This document shows, piece after piece, positions 1 through 6,808 of a stretch of 64,000 nt of DNA. The position numbers were made by a program, and so were the translations under genes. The stretch spans positions 1 through 64,000 of the forward strand of contig CACYXD010000018.1 in the NCBI GenBank assembly GCA_902778255.1, read 5' to 3'. How positions within the stretch are numbered: the first letter of the stretch is position 1; each line of letters starts with the position of its first letter. Source of the DNA: an uncultured Prevotellaceae bacterium (GTDB taxonomy: Bacteria; Bacteroidota; Bacteroidia; Bacteroidales; Bacteroidaceae). The notes beneath the pieces are model-generated. The model was not told where the DNA came from. It saw nothing but the letters and a program-made list of their open reading frames with translations, and made no database searches.

Positions 1-595
1 CGACTACTATTTGAAGTCACACCTCTTTGGTGACATCTTCGCTGGCGACCAGCTCTCTGCTGCAGATCGCGAGATAGTAACCGTAGCAGCCCTGAGCGGC
101 TTGGAAGGCGTTGCCCCACAACTCGCCGCCCACAAGCAGGGTGCAGTAAATATGGGTAACTCAAAGCAGTTGGTGGATGAACTGTGCACTTGGCTCTGCA
201 AAGAAGGCTATACCCTAAGCACAAAATGGCCCAAGGGCGATCCTAATCCTTACGGCAAGTACTTCATAGGTCAGAGTTATCTGGCTGATGTCGGTGGTGG
301 TGTCATGAACGTTACGTTTGAACCTCGCTGCCGCAACAACTGGCACATCCACCACAAGCAGGTGCAGGTATTGATTTGTGTAGCCGGTCGCGGTTGGTAT
401 CAGGAATGGGGCAAGGCTCCTGTTGAAATGACTCCCGGCACCGTCATCGCCATCCCTGCTGAAGTGAAACACTGGCACGGAGCTCAAAAAGACTCATGGT
501 TCCAGCATCTGACGTATCATAAAGATGTAAAAGAGGGCGCAAGTCACGAGTGGTTAGAGCCTGTGATGGACGAGATTTACAACAAACTACAATAA
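1..595 (+). CDS. CMD-cupin fusion protein, 5' end outside window
   Basis: The reading frame is open to the first base, so the gene begins upstream; the TTG at 11 is not a convincing start. The first ~55 visible residues (ending near ELCTWLCKEGY) resemble the C-terminal half of a carboxymuconolactone decarboxylase (AhpD-like) domain. Residues ~65-190 form a small cupin with the metal-binding pattern WHIHHKQ and a later HWHG. CMD-cupin fusions are common in anaerobes and are usually annotated only as oxidoreductase-like or carboxymuconolactone decarboxylase family proteins; the substrate is unknown. The CMD redox cysteines would lie upstream and cannot be checked. Confidence 0.8.
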   Translation, partial: DYYLKSHLFGDIFAGDQLSAADREIVTVAALSGLEGVAPQLAAHKQGAVNMGNSKQLVDELCTWLCKEGYTLSTKWPKGDPNPYGKYFIGQSYLADVGGGVMNVTFEPRCRNNWHIHHKQVQVLICVAGRGWYQEWGKAPVEMTPGTVIAIPAEVKHWHGAQKDSWFQHLTYHKDVKEGASHEWLEPVMDEIYNKLQ

Positions 596-1293
596 AAAAT
601 CCCAATAATCATAAATCTCATGGCATGACTATTTTGCCTTGGAATTTGTGATTTGTTTAAGATTGAGAACAGTTAGAAACCTGTTAAACGCTAATCTTGA
701 ATTTTGATTCTTCAGTTAAAAGAGAAATGTGAATTATGGGAAACATGAGGTTGGTTCGTTTTGCCAAGTATAGGTTTACGTTTACCCATGTATATACATG
801 CCCGTCTAAACTAAGAAATTAAACCTTCAATCATCTGATTTGGGTTTACTATACCTTATTATATATATAAGAACATCTAAACTTAAACTTAAACCCAAAA
901 CTGTTTCTTTTTTGACCGAAATAGCAGATTTAAGATGCCACTTGGGGCTTATTTATGTTTAAACAAACATATTCTGCAAGAAAAGCGTGTAAAACGTGTC
1001 TTAAGTCAAGGAAATTTTGTACTTTTGTACTCAGAATGTGCTTTTATGCACCTGCATGAATGCAATAACAGTATAAAATAAACAATAGAGTGACGTAGGA
1101 GATATAATCAGTAAAATTGTGGATATTGGGACATGGATGCAGAACGTGCAGAATAAACACGAAATGTTTCCCGAATGTTTCCCAGATTCGCCGTAAAGTA
1201 CTGATAATCAGTTCCCGTTAGCCGCCGCCCAGGCTGCTGTTGAGGAATAATCGATACCTACTTTTGATTAACCTGCTTTTGCAGGGTCTTGCT
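596..1293. other. Long AT-rich gene-free stretch
   Basis: About 700 bases without a convincing gene. It holds a promoter-like TACTTTTG at 1020-1027 with no ORF after it, a short direct repeat (AATGTTTCCC twice near 1163-1181), and an in-frame remnant-like stretch at 1124-1252 (two short peptide blocks separated by a TAA). CCTGCttttGCAGG at 1272-1285 is a small hairpin. No tRNA or known RNA was recognised. Confidence 0.5.
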
Positions 1294-1336
1294 GGTGTGC
1301 AATGCTTAAAACACTCGTTTTTAGGTATTGCACACC
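1294..1336. repeat. Inverted repeat overlapping the -33 region of the DUF2023-flavodoxin promoter
   Basis: GGTGTGCAAT (1294-1303) is perfectly complementary to ATTGCACACC (1327-1336), with an inner TAAAA/TTTTA pairing (1307-1311, 1319-1323). The right arm contains TTG at 1328-1330, which sits 20 nt before the -7 box at 1351 and so could be the -33 element. An operator is likelier than a terminator because no T-run follows directly. Confidence 0.55.
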
Positions 1337-1350
1337 TTATTTATTCGCCG

Positions 1351-1358
1351 TACCTTTG
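1351..1358 (+). promoter_or_regulatory. Promoter -7 box (TACCTTTG) of the DUF2023-flavodoxin operon
   Basis: Exact match to the Bacteroidota TAnnTTTG box, 28 nt before the ATG at 1387. It excludes the longer ORF start at 1240. Confidence 0.75.
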
Positions 1359-1386
1359 CACTCAGAATTTAATCAACGATAAAACG

Positions 1387-1782
1387 ATGAGAACGACGAC
1401 AACAACTCCTGTGGAACTTAAGGTACTGATGAATCACATCTACGAGCTGCATAAGGGTGTGCGTCACATGGTGCTGTTTACCTGCAACAAGAAATACAGC
1501 GAACAGGCCATTCAGCGACTGGAGAGTCAGGGCATTCCATATTTGCTGCAGCCTGCAGGTCAGCAGAACCTGAACGTGTATTTCGGACGACGCGAGTGTT
1601 TGGAGGCTATCCGTCTCATCGTCACTCGTCCGCTGAACCAGCTCACACCCGAAGAGGACTTTATACTTGGCACTATGCTCGGCTATGACCTCTGCGCACA
1701 ATGCGAACGATATTGCAAGCGTAAGGGACAATGTGAGGGCAAGTGCCAGGGAAAGTGCGAAGATTGTATCAACAGGAATTAA
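1387..1782 (+). CDS. DUF2023 family protein
   Basis: 131 residues from the ATG at 1387, chosen because the promoter at 1351-1358 lies inside the longer frame. The body (NHIYELHKGVRHMVL, then PYLLQPAGQQNLNVYFGR and PEEDFILGTMLGYD) resembles the small DUF2023 family, often found beside flavodoxin genes. The C-terminal ~25 residues are very cysteine-rich (CAQCERYCKRKGQC, then KCQGKCEDC), giving several CxxC or CxxxC pairs that could bind a metal or an Fe-S cluster. The flavodoxin gene starts 16 nt downstream, so the pair is almost certainly cotranscribed and a redox partnership is a fair inference. The biochemical role is unknown. Confidence 0.8.
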   Translation: MRTTTTTPVELKVLMNHIYELHKGVRHMVLFTCNKKYSEQAIQRLESQGIPYLLQPAGQQNLNVYFGRRECLEAIRLIVTRPLNQLTPEEDFILGTMLGYDLCAQCERYCKRKGQCEGKCQGKCEDCINRN

Positions 1783-1798
1783 CCACATAATATTATAT

Positions 1799-2293
1799 AT
1801 GAACGCAACAATTGTTATCTATGGTTCCTCTACAGGAACTTGTGAGGCCATCGCTGAGAAGATTGCCTCGAAACTGGGCTGCGAGGCCCTGAACGTACAG
1901 GACCTGACAGCCGACATCGTGGCCGCTAACCAGAACCTGATTATCGGCACCTCGACTTGGGGCGCAGGCGAATTGCAGGATGACTGGTACGACGGACTGA
2001 AGACCTTGCAAGGTGCAGACCTCAGTGGTAAGACCATCGCCATCTTTGGCTGCGGCGACTGTTCTTCGTACAGCGACACCTTCGTAGGCGGCATGGGCGA
2101 ACTCTACAATAGTATCAAGAATAGCGGTGCTAAGTTCATTGGCAGCGTTGAAACCGACGACTACACCTTCGACGATTCCGAGGCCGTGATTGACGGCAAG
2201 TTTATCGGCCTGCCCCTTGACGATATCAACGAGGACGACAAGACCGACACTCGCATCGAAGCCTGGATCGCTGCCATTTCTCCAAGCCTATAA
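1799..2293 (+). CDS. fldA: Flavodoxin
   Basis: 164 residues, the usual size of a long-chain flavodoxin. The N-terminal phosphate-binding loop is YGSSTGTCEAIA (residues ~7-18, matching T/S-x-T-G-x-T). FMN-contact loops follow: GTSTWGAGELQDDWYDG (~53-69) and FGCGDCSSYSDTFVGGMG (~86-103), the second characteristic of long-chain flavodoxins. It is a cytoplasmic one-electron carrier that typically replaces ferredoxin when iron is scarce. It is cotranscribed with the DUF2023 gene just upstream and is followed by a likely terminator. Confidence 0.95.
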   Translation: MNATIVIYGSSTGTCEAIAEKIASKLGCEALNVQDLTADIVAANQNLIIGTSTWGAGELQDDWYDGLKTLQGADLSGKTIAIFGCGDCSSYSDTFVGGMGELYNSIKNSGAKFIGSVETDDYTFDDSEAVIDGKFIGLPLDDINEDDKTDTRIEAWIAAISPSL

Positions 2294-2333
2294 TTACAGG
2301 TATAAAATTCATAAAGTATTTGTTTAGTTTAGT

Positions 2334-2365
2334 GAGGTGGTTAGTCGGTGACGATCAGCCACCTC
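2334..2365 (+). terminator. Hairpin after the flavodoxin gene
   Basis: GAGGTGG (2334-2340) pairs with CCACCTC (2359-2365) and is followed by TTTAAATTT. It fits an intrinsic terminator for the DUF2023-flavodoxin operon, although the T-run is short. Confidence 0.5.
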
Positions 2366-2389
2366 TTTAAATTTAAAAAGATTAGGATT

Positions 2390-3010
2390 ATGGAACTAAT
2401 AAAAAAACTGTTCACTAACTGCGCCTGTCCGCAAGGGCGGATGGGACGCGCCATGCTGAGGTTTATGAACCTCTGTCATGCACCTTTGACGAACTGGGGA
2501 CTGAAGCTCATCGATATTCAAGACGGCTGGACGATGCTCGACATCGGATGTGGCGGCGGAGCTACCTTACAGCGACTGTTGAAACGGAGTAAAAACGCGC
2601 AGGTCTATGGCATCGACATTTCTGAGGAAAGCGTGGCGAAGGCCCAAAAAGTGAATGCCAAACTCCTCGACAAACAGGTATTTGTCACTCTGGGGTCAGC
2701 CGAGGAGTTACCATACGAGGACAGAAAATTCGACCTCGTAACAGCAGTAGAAACGGTATATTTCTGGCCCAATCTCCCAAATTGTCTGCAGGAGGTGCGC
2801 CGTGTGTTGAAGCAAGGCGGAAAATTCGCCATCATGGTAGAGGTTGTTGATGGTGATTCCATGTGGACAAACGTCGTGGAGGGTATGACGGCCTATTCGC
2901 CGGAAGAACTGAAAAAGCTACTCGACGATGCAGGTTTCACCCAGACGGAAATACACCGCATGAAACCATCGAATGCCACGATTATTGGCGTGAAAAATGC
3001 GATTAAGTGA
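2390..3010 (+). CDS. Class I SAM-dependent methyltransferase
   Basis: 206 residues from ATG 2390; an in-frame ATG 42 nt upstream lies inside the preceding hairpin and is less likely. The SAM-binding motif I is MLDIGCGGG (residues ~49-57), the acidic residue ending strand 2 is in YGIDIS (~76-81), and motif IV-like FDLVTAVETVYFWP follows. This is the Methyltransf_11/UbiE-like fold. The substrate cannot be told from sequence; the gene stands alone and converges on an AraC regulator gene, so context gives little help. Confidence 0.85.
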   Translation: MELIKKLFTNCACPQGRMGRAMLRFMNLCHAPLTNWGLKLIDIQDGWTMLDIGCGGGATLQRLLKRSKNAQVYGIDISEESVAKAQKVNAKLLDKQVFVTLGSAEELPYEDRKFDLVTAVETVYFWPNLPNCLQEVRRVLKQGGKFAIMVEVVDGDSMWTNVVEGMTAYSPEELKKLLDDAGFTQTEIHRMKPSNATIIGVKNAIK

Positions 3011-3075
3011 AAGCAGAGCCAAATATATTTGTGCTATGCTGAGCGTGAGCATTTTGGGCGAAAGCCAAAGCATAA

Positions 3076-3879
3076 TTATTTCCCTTTCCTGAACTCCTTG
3101 GGCGTCATGCCCTTCATTCGGTTGAAAAAACGAGCGAAGGTGGTGACTTCGGCAAAATGGAGCTGTTCGGATATCTGGGTGATGCTCAGCGAGGTCTGGC
3201 GCAGCAGGAAGGTGGCCTCCATCAGTAACATCTGGTTGATGTAGTCAACGACGGTGCGACCGCCTGATACTTGGCGGACAACACGTGAGAGATCGGTGGT
3301 AGTGATGCAGAGTTCGGAAGCGTAGAAGCCGATGTCGTGGTGCTCAGCGAAGTGTTGGGGCAGCAAGCCGATGAAACCGAGAAAGATTTCCTCGACACGT
3401 TTTGGAAAGCGGTGCTCGCGGATGCTGTGCTGCTGGACGGTGGAGAGGTCGGTGAGGAAGAGGTTGTAGAGCATGCGCAGGCTATCGTTGGAAAGAGGAA
3501 GACCCATCTGTTGATAGTGAATCATCATCTGCATCAGTTCGCGCAGACGGCGAAAATCGTCGGTTTTCAACGGCATAATGGGCGAGGTAAGTTCTACCAT
3601 CGAGAAGTAGGCCGTGCAAATGGCATCGCGCACCGTGGGCAGACTGAGTGTGAAGTGCTCGTCGGCCAGCAGGCAGATGCCGCTGTAGTCGCTGGAGGAC
3701 GAGAGGATGGTTATCTCGAAGCCGGGCGAATAGGTATAGAGGTCGCCCTCACGAAGCGTCAGTTCGCTATTATTATATAATATGGTAAGCCAGCCTCGCG
3801 TGATAATCGTATAGATGTAGCACGACAGGAATCCGTGCGTCTGGTTAGCGCCGAATGCCCACTCAGCATTGGTCTCCAA
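3076..3879 (-). CDS. AraC family transcriptional regulator, 5' end interrupted by an in-frame stop
   Basis: The C-terminal ~100 residues carry the double helix-turn-helix DNA-binding domain (LCITTTDLSRVVRQVSGG, then ITQISEQLHFAEVTTFARFF and GMTPKEFRKGK). The N-terminal ~140 residues are a cupin-like sensor. The coordinates begin at a TTG at 3879, but the same frame stays open upstream to 3933 and encodes a family-like segment (NLPVPEGEWDGNVIC). An in-frame TGA at 3934-3936 then separates this from an ATG at 3955-3957 placed 8 nt after a promoter -7 box. The gene may be a nonsense mutant, use a non-ATG start, or contain a sequence error. No other target gene is obvious nearby. Confidence 0.75.
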   Translation of the reverse strand: METNAEWAFGANQTHGFLSCYIYTIITRGWLTILYNNSELTLREGDLYTYSPGFEITILSSSSDYSGICLLADEHFTLSLPTVRDAICTAYFSMVELTSPIMPLKTDDFRRLRELMQMMIHYQQMGLPLSNDSLRMLYNLFLTDLSTVQQHSIREHRFPKRVEEIFLGFIGLLPQHFAEHHDIGFYASELCITTTDLSRVVRQVSGGRTVVDYINQMLLMEATFLLRQTSLSITQISEQLHFAEVTTFARFFNRMKGMTPKEFRKGK

Positions 3880-3965
3880 GCAGATGACGTTTCCATCCCA
3901 CTCACCTTCTGGTACGGGCAGGTTTCTTATTTGTCAAAATTCCTTCAAACTATACATATCGGGGG

Positions 3966-3973
3966 CAAATATA
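3966..3973 (-). promoter_or_regulatory. Promoter -7 box (TATATTTG) of the AraC gene
   Basis: Reverse-strand TATATTTG, 8 nt before the ATG at 3957-3955. Transcription would begin at or just before that ATG, making the transcript essentially leaderless and the following TGA codon hard to avoid. Confidence 0.6.
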
Positions 3974-4050
3974 CGAAATATTTTTGATAATTTTTCGTTT
4001 TAGTCGGTTTTTGTTTCGTTTTAGCTTGCAATTCTATGCAAAAAACGTCG

Positions 4051-4058
4051 TAACTTTG
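4051..4058 (+). promoter_or_regulatory. Promoter -7 box (TAACTTTG) of the ferritin-rubredoxin operon
   Basis: Matches TAnnTTTG, 50 nt before the ferritin-like start. Later genes of this plus-strand run up to 6720 show no equally good box directly before them. Confidence 0.7.
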
Positions 4059-4108
4059 CAGCATTACAAGAAAAAACATAATATTCACCTTAAAAAACAA
4101 TCAAGATT

Positions 4109-4564
4109 ATGGACAAGCAGAAATCAATCGAAGCATTGCAGTTCTTCGTAACGGGCCTCTCAGAGGGCGCATTCGTACACAAGGTACAGGGACATATTTT
4201 CAAGGCTCAGGGCTTCACAAAGCTGGGCGAAAAGTACATCGGCCACTACAATGAGGAGATGGAATGGGTGGAGAAGTTCATCGACCGCATCCTCGACCTC
4301 GGCGGTGAGGTTAAGGTGGAGAAGCACGAGGCTCGCGCACTATGCTACGATCCCGTGGAGTACATCAAGGAGGACCTAAAGATTCAGGAGCCAGGCGTGG
4401 AGTTGCTGCGTAAGTGCATGGGGTCGGTATGCGAGGACTATCTCACTTTCGACATTCTGAAGGCCTATCTGGCCGACGAGGAGGAGGATCTCTACTGGAG
4501 TCAGGGCGCACTCGAGATGATTGAGAAGATTGGCGCACAGAACTGGCTGATAATGCAGATGTAA
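4109..4564 (+). CDS. Ferritin-like (bacterioferritin-type) protein
   Basis: 151 residues, predicted all-helical, the size of a bacterioferritin or Dps-like subunit. Regularly spaced acidic and histidine residues (GHYNEEMEWVEKFIDRI around 46-62, DEEEDLYWSQGALEMI near the C-terminus) fit a four-helix bundle with a di-iron centre. I cannot assign the exact subfamily; a rubrerythrin-like or iron-storage role are both possible. It opens a run with a small winged-helix-like protein, rubredoxin, glutathione peroxidase and an MBL-rubredoxin protein, which points to iron handling and oxygen or peroxide defence in an anaerobe. Confidence 0.7.
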   Translation: MDKQKSIEALQFFVTGLSEGAFVHKVQGHIFKAQGFTKLGEKYIGHYNEEMEWVEKFIDRILDLGGEVKVEKHEARALCYDPVEYIKEDLKIQEPGVELLRKCMGSVCEDYLTFDILKAYLADEEEDLYWSQGALEMIEKIGAQNWLIMQM

Positions 4565-4591
4565 TACCTTATACATTAAACATTAAAGATT

Positions 4592-4765
4592 ATGAAGGAG
4601 AAGGTATTACAGGCCATGCGTGAGTTCGGCGCTCCCGTGAACGCAGGCAAGATTGCGGAGATTACAGGCATCGACCGCAAAGAGGTTGACAAGGCTTTTG
4701 CCGAGTTGAAGAAGGAAGGCGCCATTGTATCGCCCGTTCGTTGCAAGTGGGCACCAGCCCAATAA
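4592..4765 (+). CDS. Small winged-helix-like protein
   Basis: 57 residues starting MKEKVLQAMREFG. The middle (NAGKIAEITGIDRKEVDKAFAEL) has the helix-turn-helix spacing of a winged-helix domain, followed by a strand-like KKEGAIVSPVRCKW. It starts 27 nt after the ferritin-like gene and ends just before a structured RNA that precedes rubredoxin. It could be a regulator of the operon. Homologous short proteins accompany rubredoxin genes in other Bacteroidota as far as I recall, but the function is unproven. Confidence 0.65.
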   Translation: MKEKVLQAMREFGAPVNAGKIAEITGIDRKEVDKAFAELKKEGAIVSPVRCKWAPAQ

Positions 4766-4770
4766 TCTCT

Positions 4771-4895
4771 TATGGCATAGCCCTTTTGGCTTAAGCCGTT
4801 TCCTCGATGAACGGGGACACTCAAATCTTCAACGGGCGGCAAGCAAGGTGACTGAGCCTTTTGGCTGAAAGACACCGATACTTGTCGCCCTTTTC
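4771..4895 (+). ncRNA. Candidate structured RNA element before rubredoxin
   Basis: Between the winged-helix gene and rubredoxin. Its main element is a nested helix: GGGCGGCAAG (4834-4843) pairs with CTTGTCGCCC (4881-4890), with one G-U pair; inside it GGTG (4847-4850) pairs with CACC (4873-4876); inside that AGCC-TTTT-GGCT (4855-4866). A TTTT follows at 4891. Two smaller hairpins lie upstream (AGCC/GGCT at 4779-4791; CCGTT/AACGG at 4796-4814). It may be an attenuator or riboswitch-like leader, a processing site or a leaky terminator. I do not recognise it as a known class. Confidence 0.5.
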
Positions 4896-4918
4896 TAACA
4901 TAAAACGAAAATACGATT

Positions 4919-5083
4919 ATGACAAAGTTTAAATGCCCCTGCAAATACACCTACGACCCTGAAAAGGGCGACCCCAAGCAGAACATCCCTCCCGGCACTC
5001 CCTTTGAGGAACTGCCCGACACATGGCGCTGCCCCCGCTGCAAGCGTAAGAAGGAAAAGTTTGTAGCTGTGGAAGAAGAATAA
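4919..5083 (+). CDS. Rubredoxin
   Basis: 54 residues with the two iron-binding cysteine pairs: [10 protein letters not shown] (a CxC-like form at residues ~5-7 instead of the usual CxxC) and [13 protein letters not shown] (CxxC). The [15 protein letters not shown] segment is typical of rubredoxins. It carries single electrons, probably to the rubrerythrin, ferritin-like or peroxidase partners encoded around it. The spacing of the first pair (C-P-C) is unusual and could alter the iron site. The gene is too short to stand out by length but is clear by motif. Confidence 0.88.
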   Translation: MTKFKCPCKYTYDPEKGDPKQNIPPGTPFEELPDTWRCPRCKRKKEKFVAVEEE

Positions 5084-5111
5084 TACGAAAATAATTATTT
5101 CTCTTGAGAGA

Positions 5112-5753
5112 ATGATGAAAACAAAGTCTATATATACTTTCTTATTAATTATGACAGTGGCCGTAGGTTTACTGTCATGCAATAGTAATACTAACGAGAT
5201 GAATACGATTTATAATTATACCGCCCTCTCAAACAAGGGTAAGGAAATGAATTTTGCCGACTACAAGGGCAAAGTGCTGCTGATAGTAAACACGGCCAGC
5301 AAGTGTGGTTTCACCCCTCAATATGATGGTCTGGAATCTCTCTACCAAAAGTATAAAGACCAAGGACTTGTTATCATAGGTTTCCCCTGCGACCAGTTCG
5401 GTCATCAGGAGCCAGGTACTGACGAGCAAATTGAGGAGTTCTGCCGTCTGAACCATGGTGTTACCTTCCCCCTAATGTCGAAAATTGAGGTCAATGGCGA
5501 CGGCGCTCATCCCATCTACCAGTGGTTGAAGAGTCAAGCCGGCTTTGCAGGTTTCAACCCTGCGCATCCACTTACGAAAATCCTCGACGAGATGTTCACC
5601 AAGGCAGACCCTGACTACGCATCGAAGCCCGACATTAAATGGAACTTCACAAAGTTCCTCATCAGCAAGGAGGGTAACGTAGTCTGCCGTTTCGAGCCTA
5701 CCACAGAGCCGCAGGAAATGGAGGAGAGTATCGAAAAGGAATTGGCAAAATAA
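5112..5753 (+). CDS. Glutathione peroxidase family lipoprotein
   Basis: 213 residues. A lipoprotein signal peptide ends in LLSC near residue 23, so the enzyme is predicted to be anchored in the envelope. The mature part is a thioredoxin-fold GPx: the catalytic cysteine is in NTASKCGFTPQY, then GFPCDQFGHQEPG supplies the conserved Gln region, and IKWNFTKFL the Trp-Asn pair. Bacterial members usually use thioredoxin instead of glutathione to reduce peroxides. It lies 28 nt after rubredoxin and 25 nt before the MBL-rubredoxin gene, within the oxygen-defence operon. ATG 5115 is an equally possible start. Confidence 0.9.
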   Translation: MMKTKSIYTFLLIMTVAVGLLSCNSNTNEMNTIYNYTALSNKGKEMNFADYKGKVLLIVNTASKCGFTPQYDGLESLYQKYKDQGLVIIGFPCDQFGHQEPGTDEQIEEFCRLNHGVTFPLMSKIEVNGDGAHPIYQWLKSQAGFAGFNPAHPLTKILDEMFTKADPDYASKPDIKWNFTKFLISKEGNVVCRFEPTTEPQEMEESIEKELAK

Positions 5754-5778
5754 CAGAAGGTAAATTTAATTGATAATT

Positions 5779-6720
5779 ATGGAAATCAAAGCAGTAAAAT
5801 TCCGCAGAGACGGATTCTATACCCAGCCCTTCGTGTTCGGAGGCGAGGAGGGGAAAGAGAAATTTGATAAGAACGTACGCTATCGCGGCAGTCTGCAGAA
5901 CTATCTGATTGACACGGGCAGCGAGGTAATTCTAGTGGATACCGGCCTGCCCGCAGGGACTCCTGAAGAAGTGCCCAATGAAGATTCCCCCATCTTCACC
6001 GGCAAGGACATCTGCAGCTATATGGATGCTTTCAAGGCTCTCGGCTACAAGCCTGAGCAGGTGACGAAAATTCTGGTTACCCACAAGCATGCTGACCACA
6101 CCGGCGAACTGAAAAGTTTTCCCAATGCGAAGATCTATGTGAATCAGGAAGAGGTAGATGCCGCTGAGTTGCAGGGACTGACTAACATCGTTCCCGTCAG
6201 CTATACCGACGGTGCCTACTACAATTTCCCTGAAAGCCAGAAGATAGCCGATGGCATCTACTACATCAAGGCCAAGGGCCACACAAAGGGCAACAGCATA
6301 ATCATTGTTGAGATGGACGGTCTGTTCTACATGCTTCACGGCGACATCACCTATGTGTACGAAGCGCTTTACGAAGACAAACAGTCTATCGTTTTTGATG
6401 ACCTGCCAGCTGCCCGTGAGACGCTCAACCGCGTGCGCGAGTTCGTCCGCAACCACCCCACCGTATATTGCGGCACCCACACACCTCAGGGCTATGAGAA
6501 TCTGGAGGCCAAGCGCGTGATGGACCTGGATAATCCTGTGCCGACCATTCTGGCCGAAGTCGATTTCTCCCAGCAGGAAGCCTCTGGTAAGTATGTCTGT
6601 TCCATTTGCGGCTATGTCTATGACCCCGCAGAGCACGACGGCGTGGTTTTCGAAGACCTGCCAGACGACTGGCGTTGTCCCCGTTGCAAGCAGCCGAAGG
6701 AGAAGTTCAACCCGGCATAG
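5779..6720 (+). CDS. MBL-fold hydrolase fused to rubredoxin
   Basis: 313 residues from ATG 5779; the TTG at 5770 is an unlikely start. Residues ~30-260 form a metallo-beta-lactamase fold with the zinc motif THKHADHTG and later GHTKGNS and LHGD, closest in style to lactonase-type hydrolases. The last ~50 residues are a full rubredoxin ([12 protein letters not shown], then [14 protein letters not shown]). Flavodiiron proteins also join an MBL fold to redox domains, but those have H-x-E-x-D-H and a flavodoxin domain, both absent here. The fusion and operon suggest a redox role, but substrate and reaction are unknown. Confidence 0.85.
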   Translation: MEIKAVKFRRDGFYTQPFVFGGEEGKEKFDKNVRYRGSLQNYLIDTGSEVILVDTGLPAGTPEEVPNEDSPIFTGKDICSYMDAFKALGYKPEQVTKILVTHKHADHTGELKSFPNAKIYVNQEEVDAAELQGLTNIVPVSYTDGAYYNFPESQKIADGIYYIKAKGHTKGNSIIIVEMDGLFYMLHGDITYVYEALYEDKQSIVFDDLPAARETLNRVREFVRNHPTVYCGTHTPQGYENLEAKRVMDLDNPVPTILAEVDFSQQEASGKYVCSICGYVYDPAEHDGVVFEDLPDDWRCPRCKQPKEKFNPA

Positions 6721-6752
6721 TGTAACATTTGACTGAAAGCCAATAAATCATA

Positions 6753-6785
6753 AATCCCAAGGAAAAGATGCATCGCCTTGGGATT
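6753..6785 (+). terminator. Intrinsic terminator after the MBL-rubredoxin gene
   Basis: AATCCCAAGG (6753-6762) pairs perfectly with CCTTGGGATT (6776-6785), followed by ATTTG. The hairpin ends only 8 nt before the -7 box of the polymerase gene, so it separates the two transcription units. Confidence 0.65.
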
Positions 6786-6792
6786 ATTTGTG

Positions 6793-6800
6793 TACATTTG
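6793..6800 (+). promoter_or_regulatory. Promoter -7 box (TACATTTG) of the Y-family polymerase gene
   Basis: Only 8 nt separate the box from the ATG at 6809, implying a leader of roughly 0-4 nt. Confidence 0.6.
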
Positions 6801-6808
6801 CATACGAA

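Noticed and set aside
1124-1252. Possible pseudogene remnant: two peptide blocks (ending FPDSP and LAAAQAAVEE) in one frame split by TAA
   Set aside because: Too short and unmatched to any family I know. It is described only as part of the gene-free region.
1240-1386. Longer N-terminus for the DUF2023 gene
   Set aside because: The promoter box and inverted repeat lie within it, so the ATG at 1387 is the better start.
3036-3052. ATGCT/AGCAT hairpin between convergent methyltransferase and AraC genes
   Set aside because: A 5-bp stem with no proper T-run is too weak to call a terminator.
5932-6636. 234-codon ORF opposite the MBL-rubredoxin gene
   Set aside because: Shadow of a gene with zinc and iron motifs on the plus strand.
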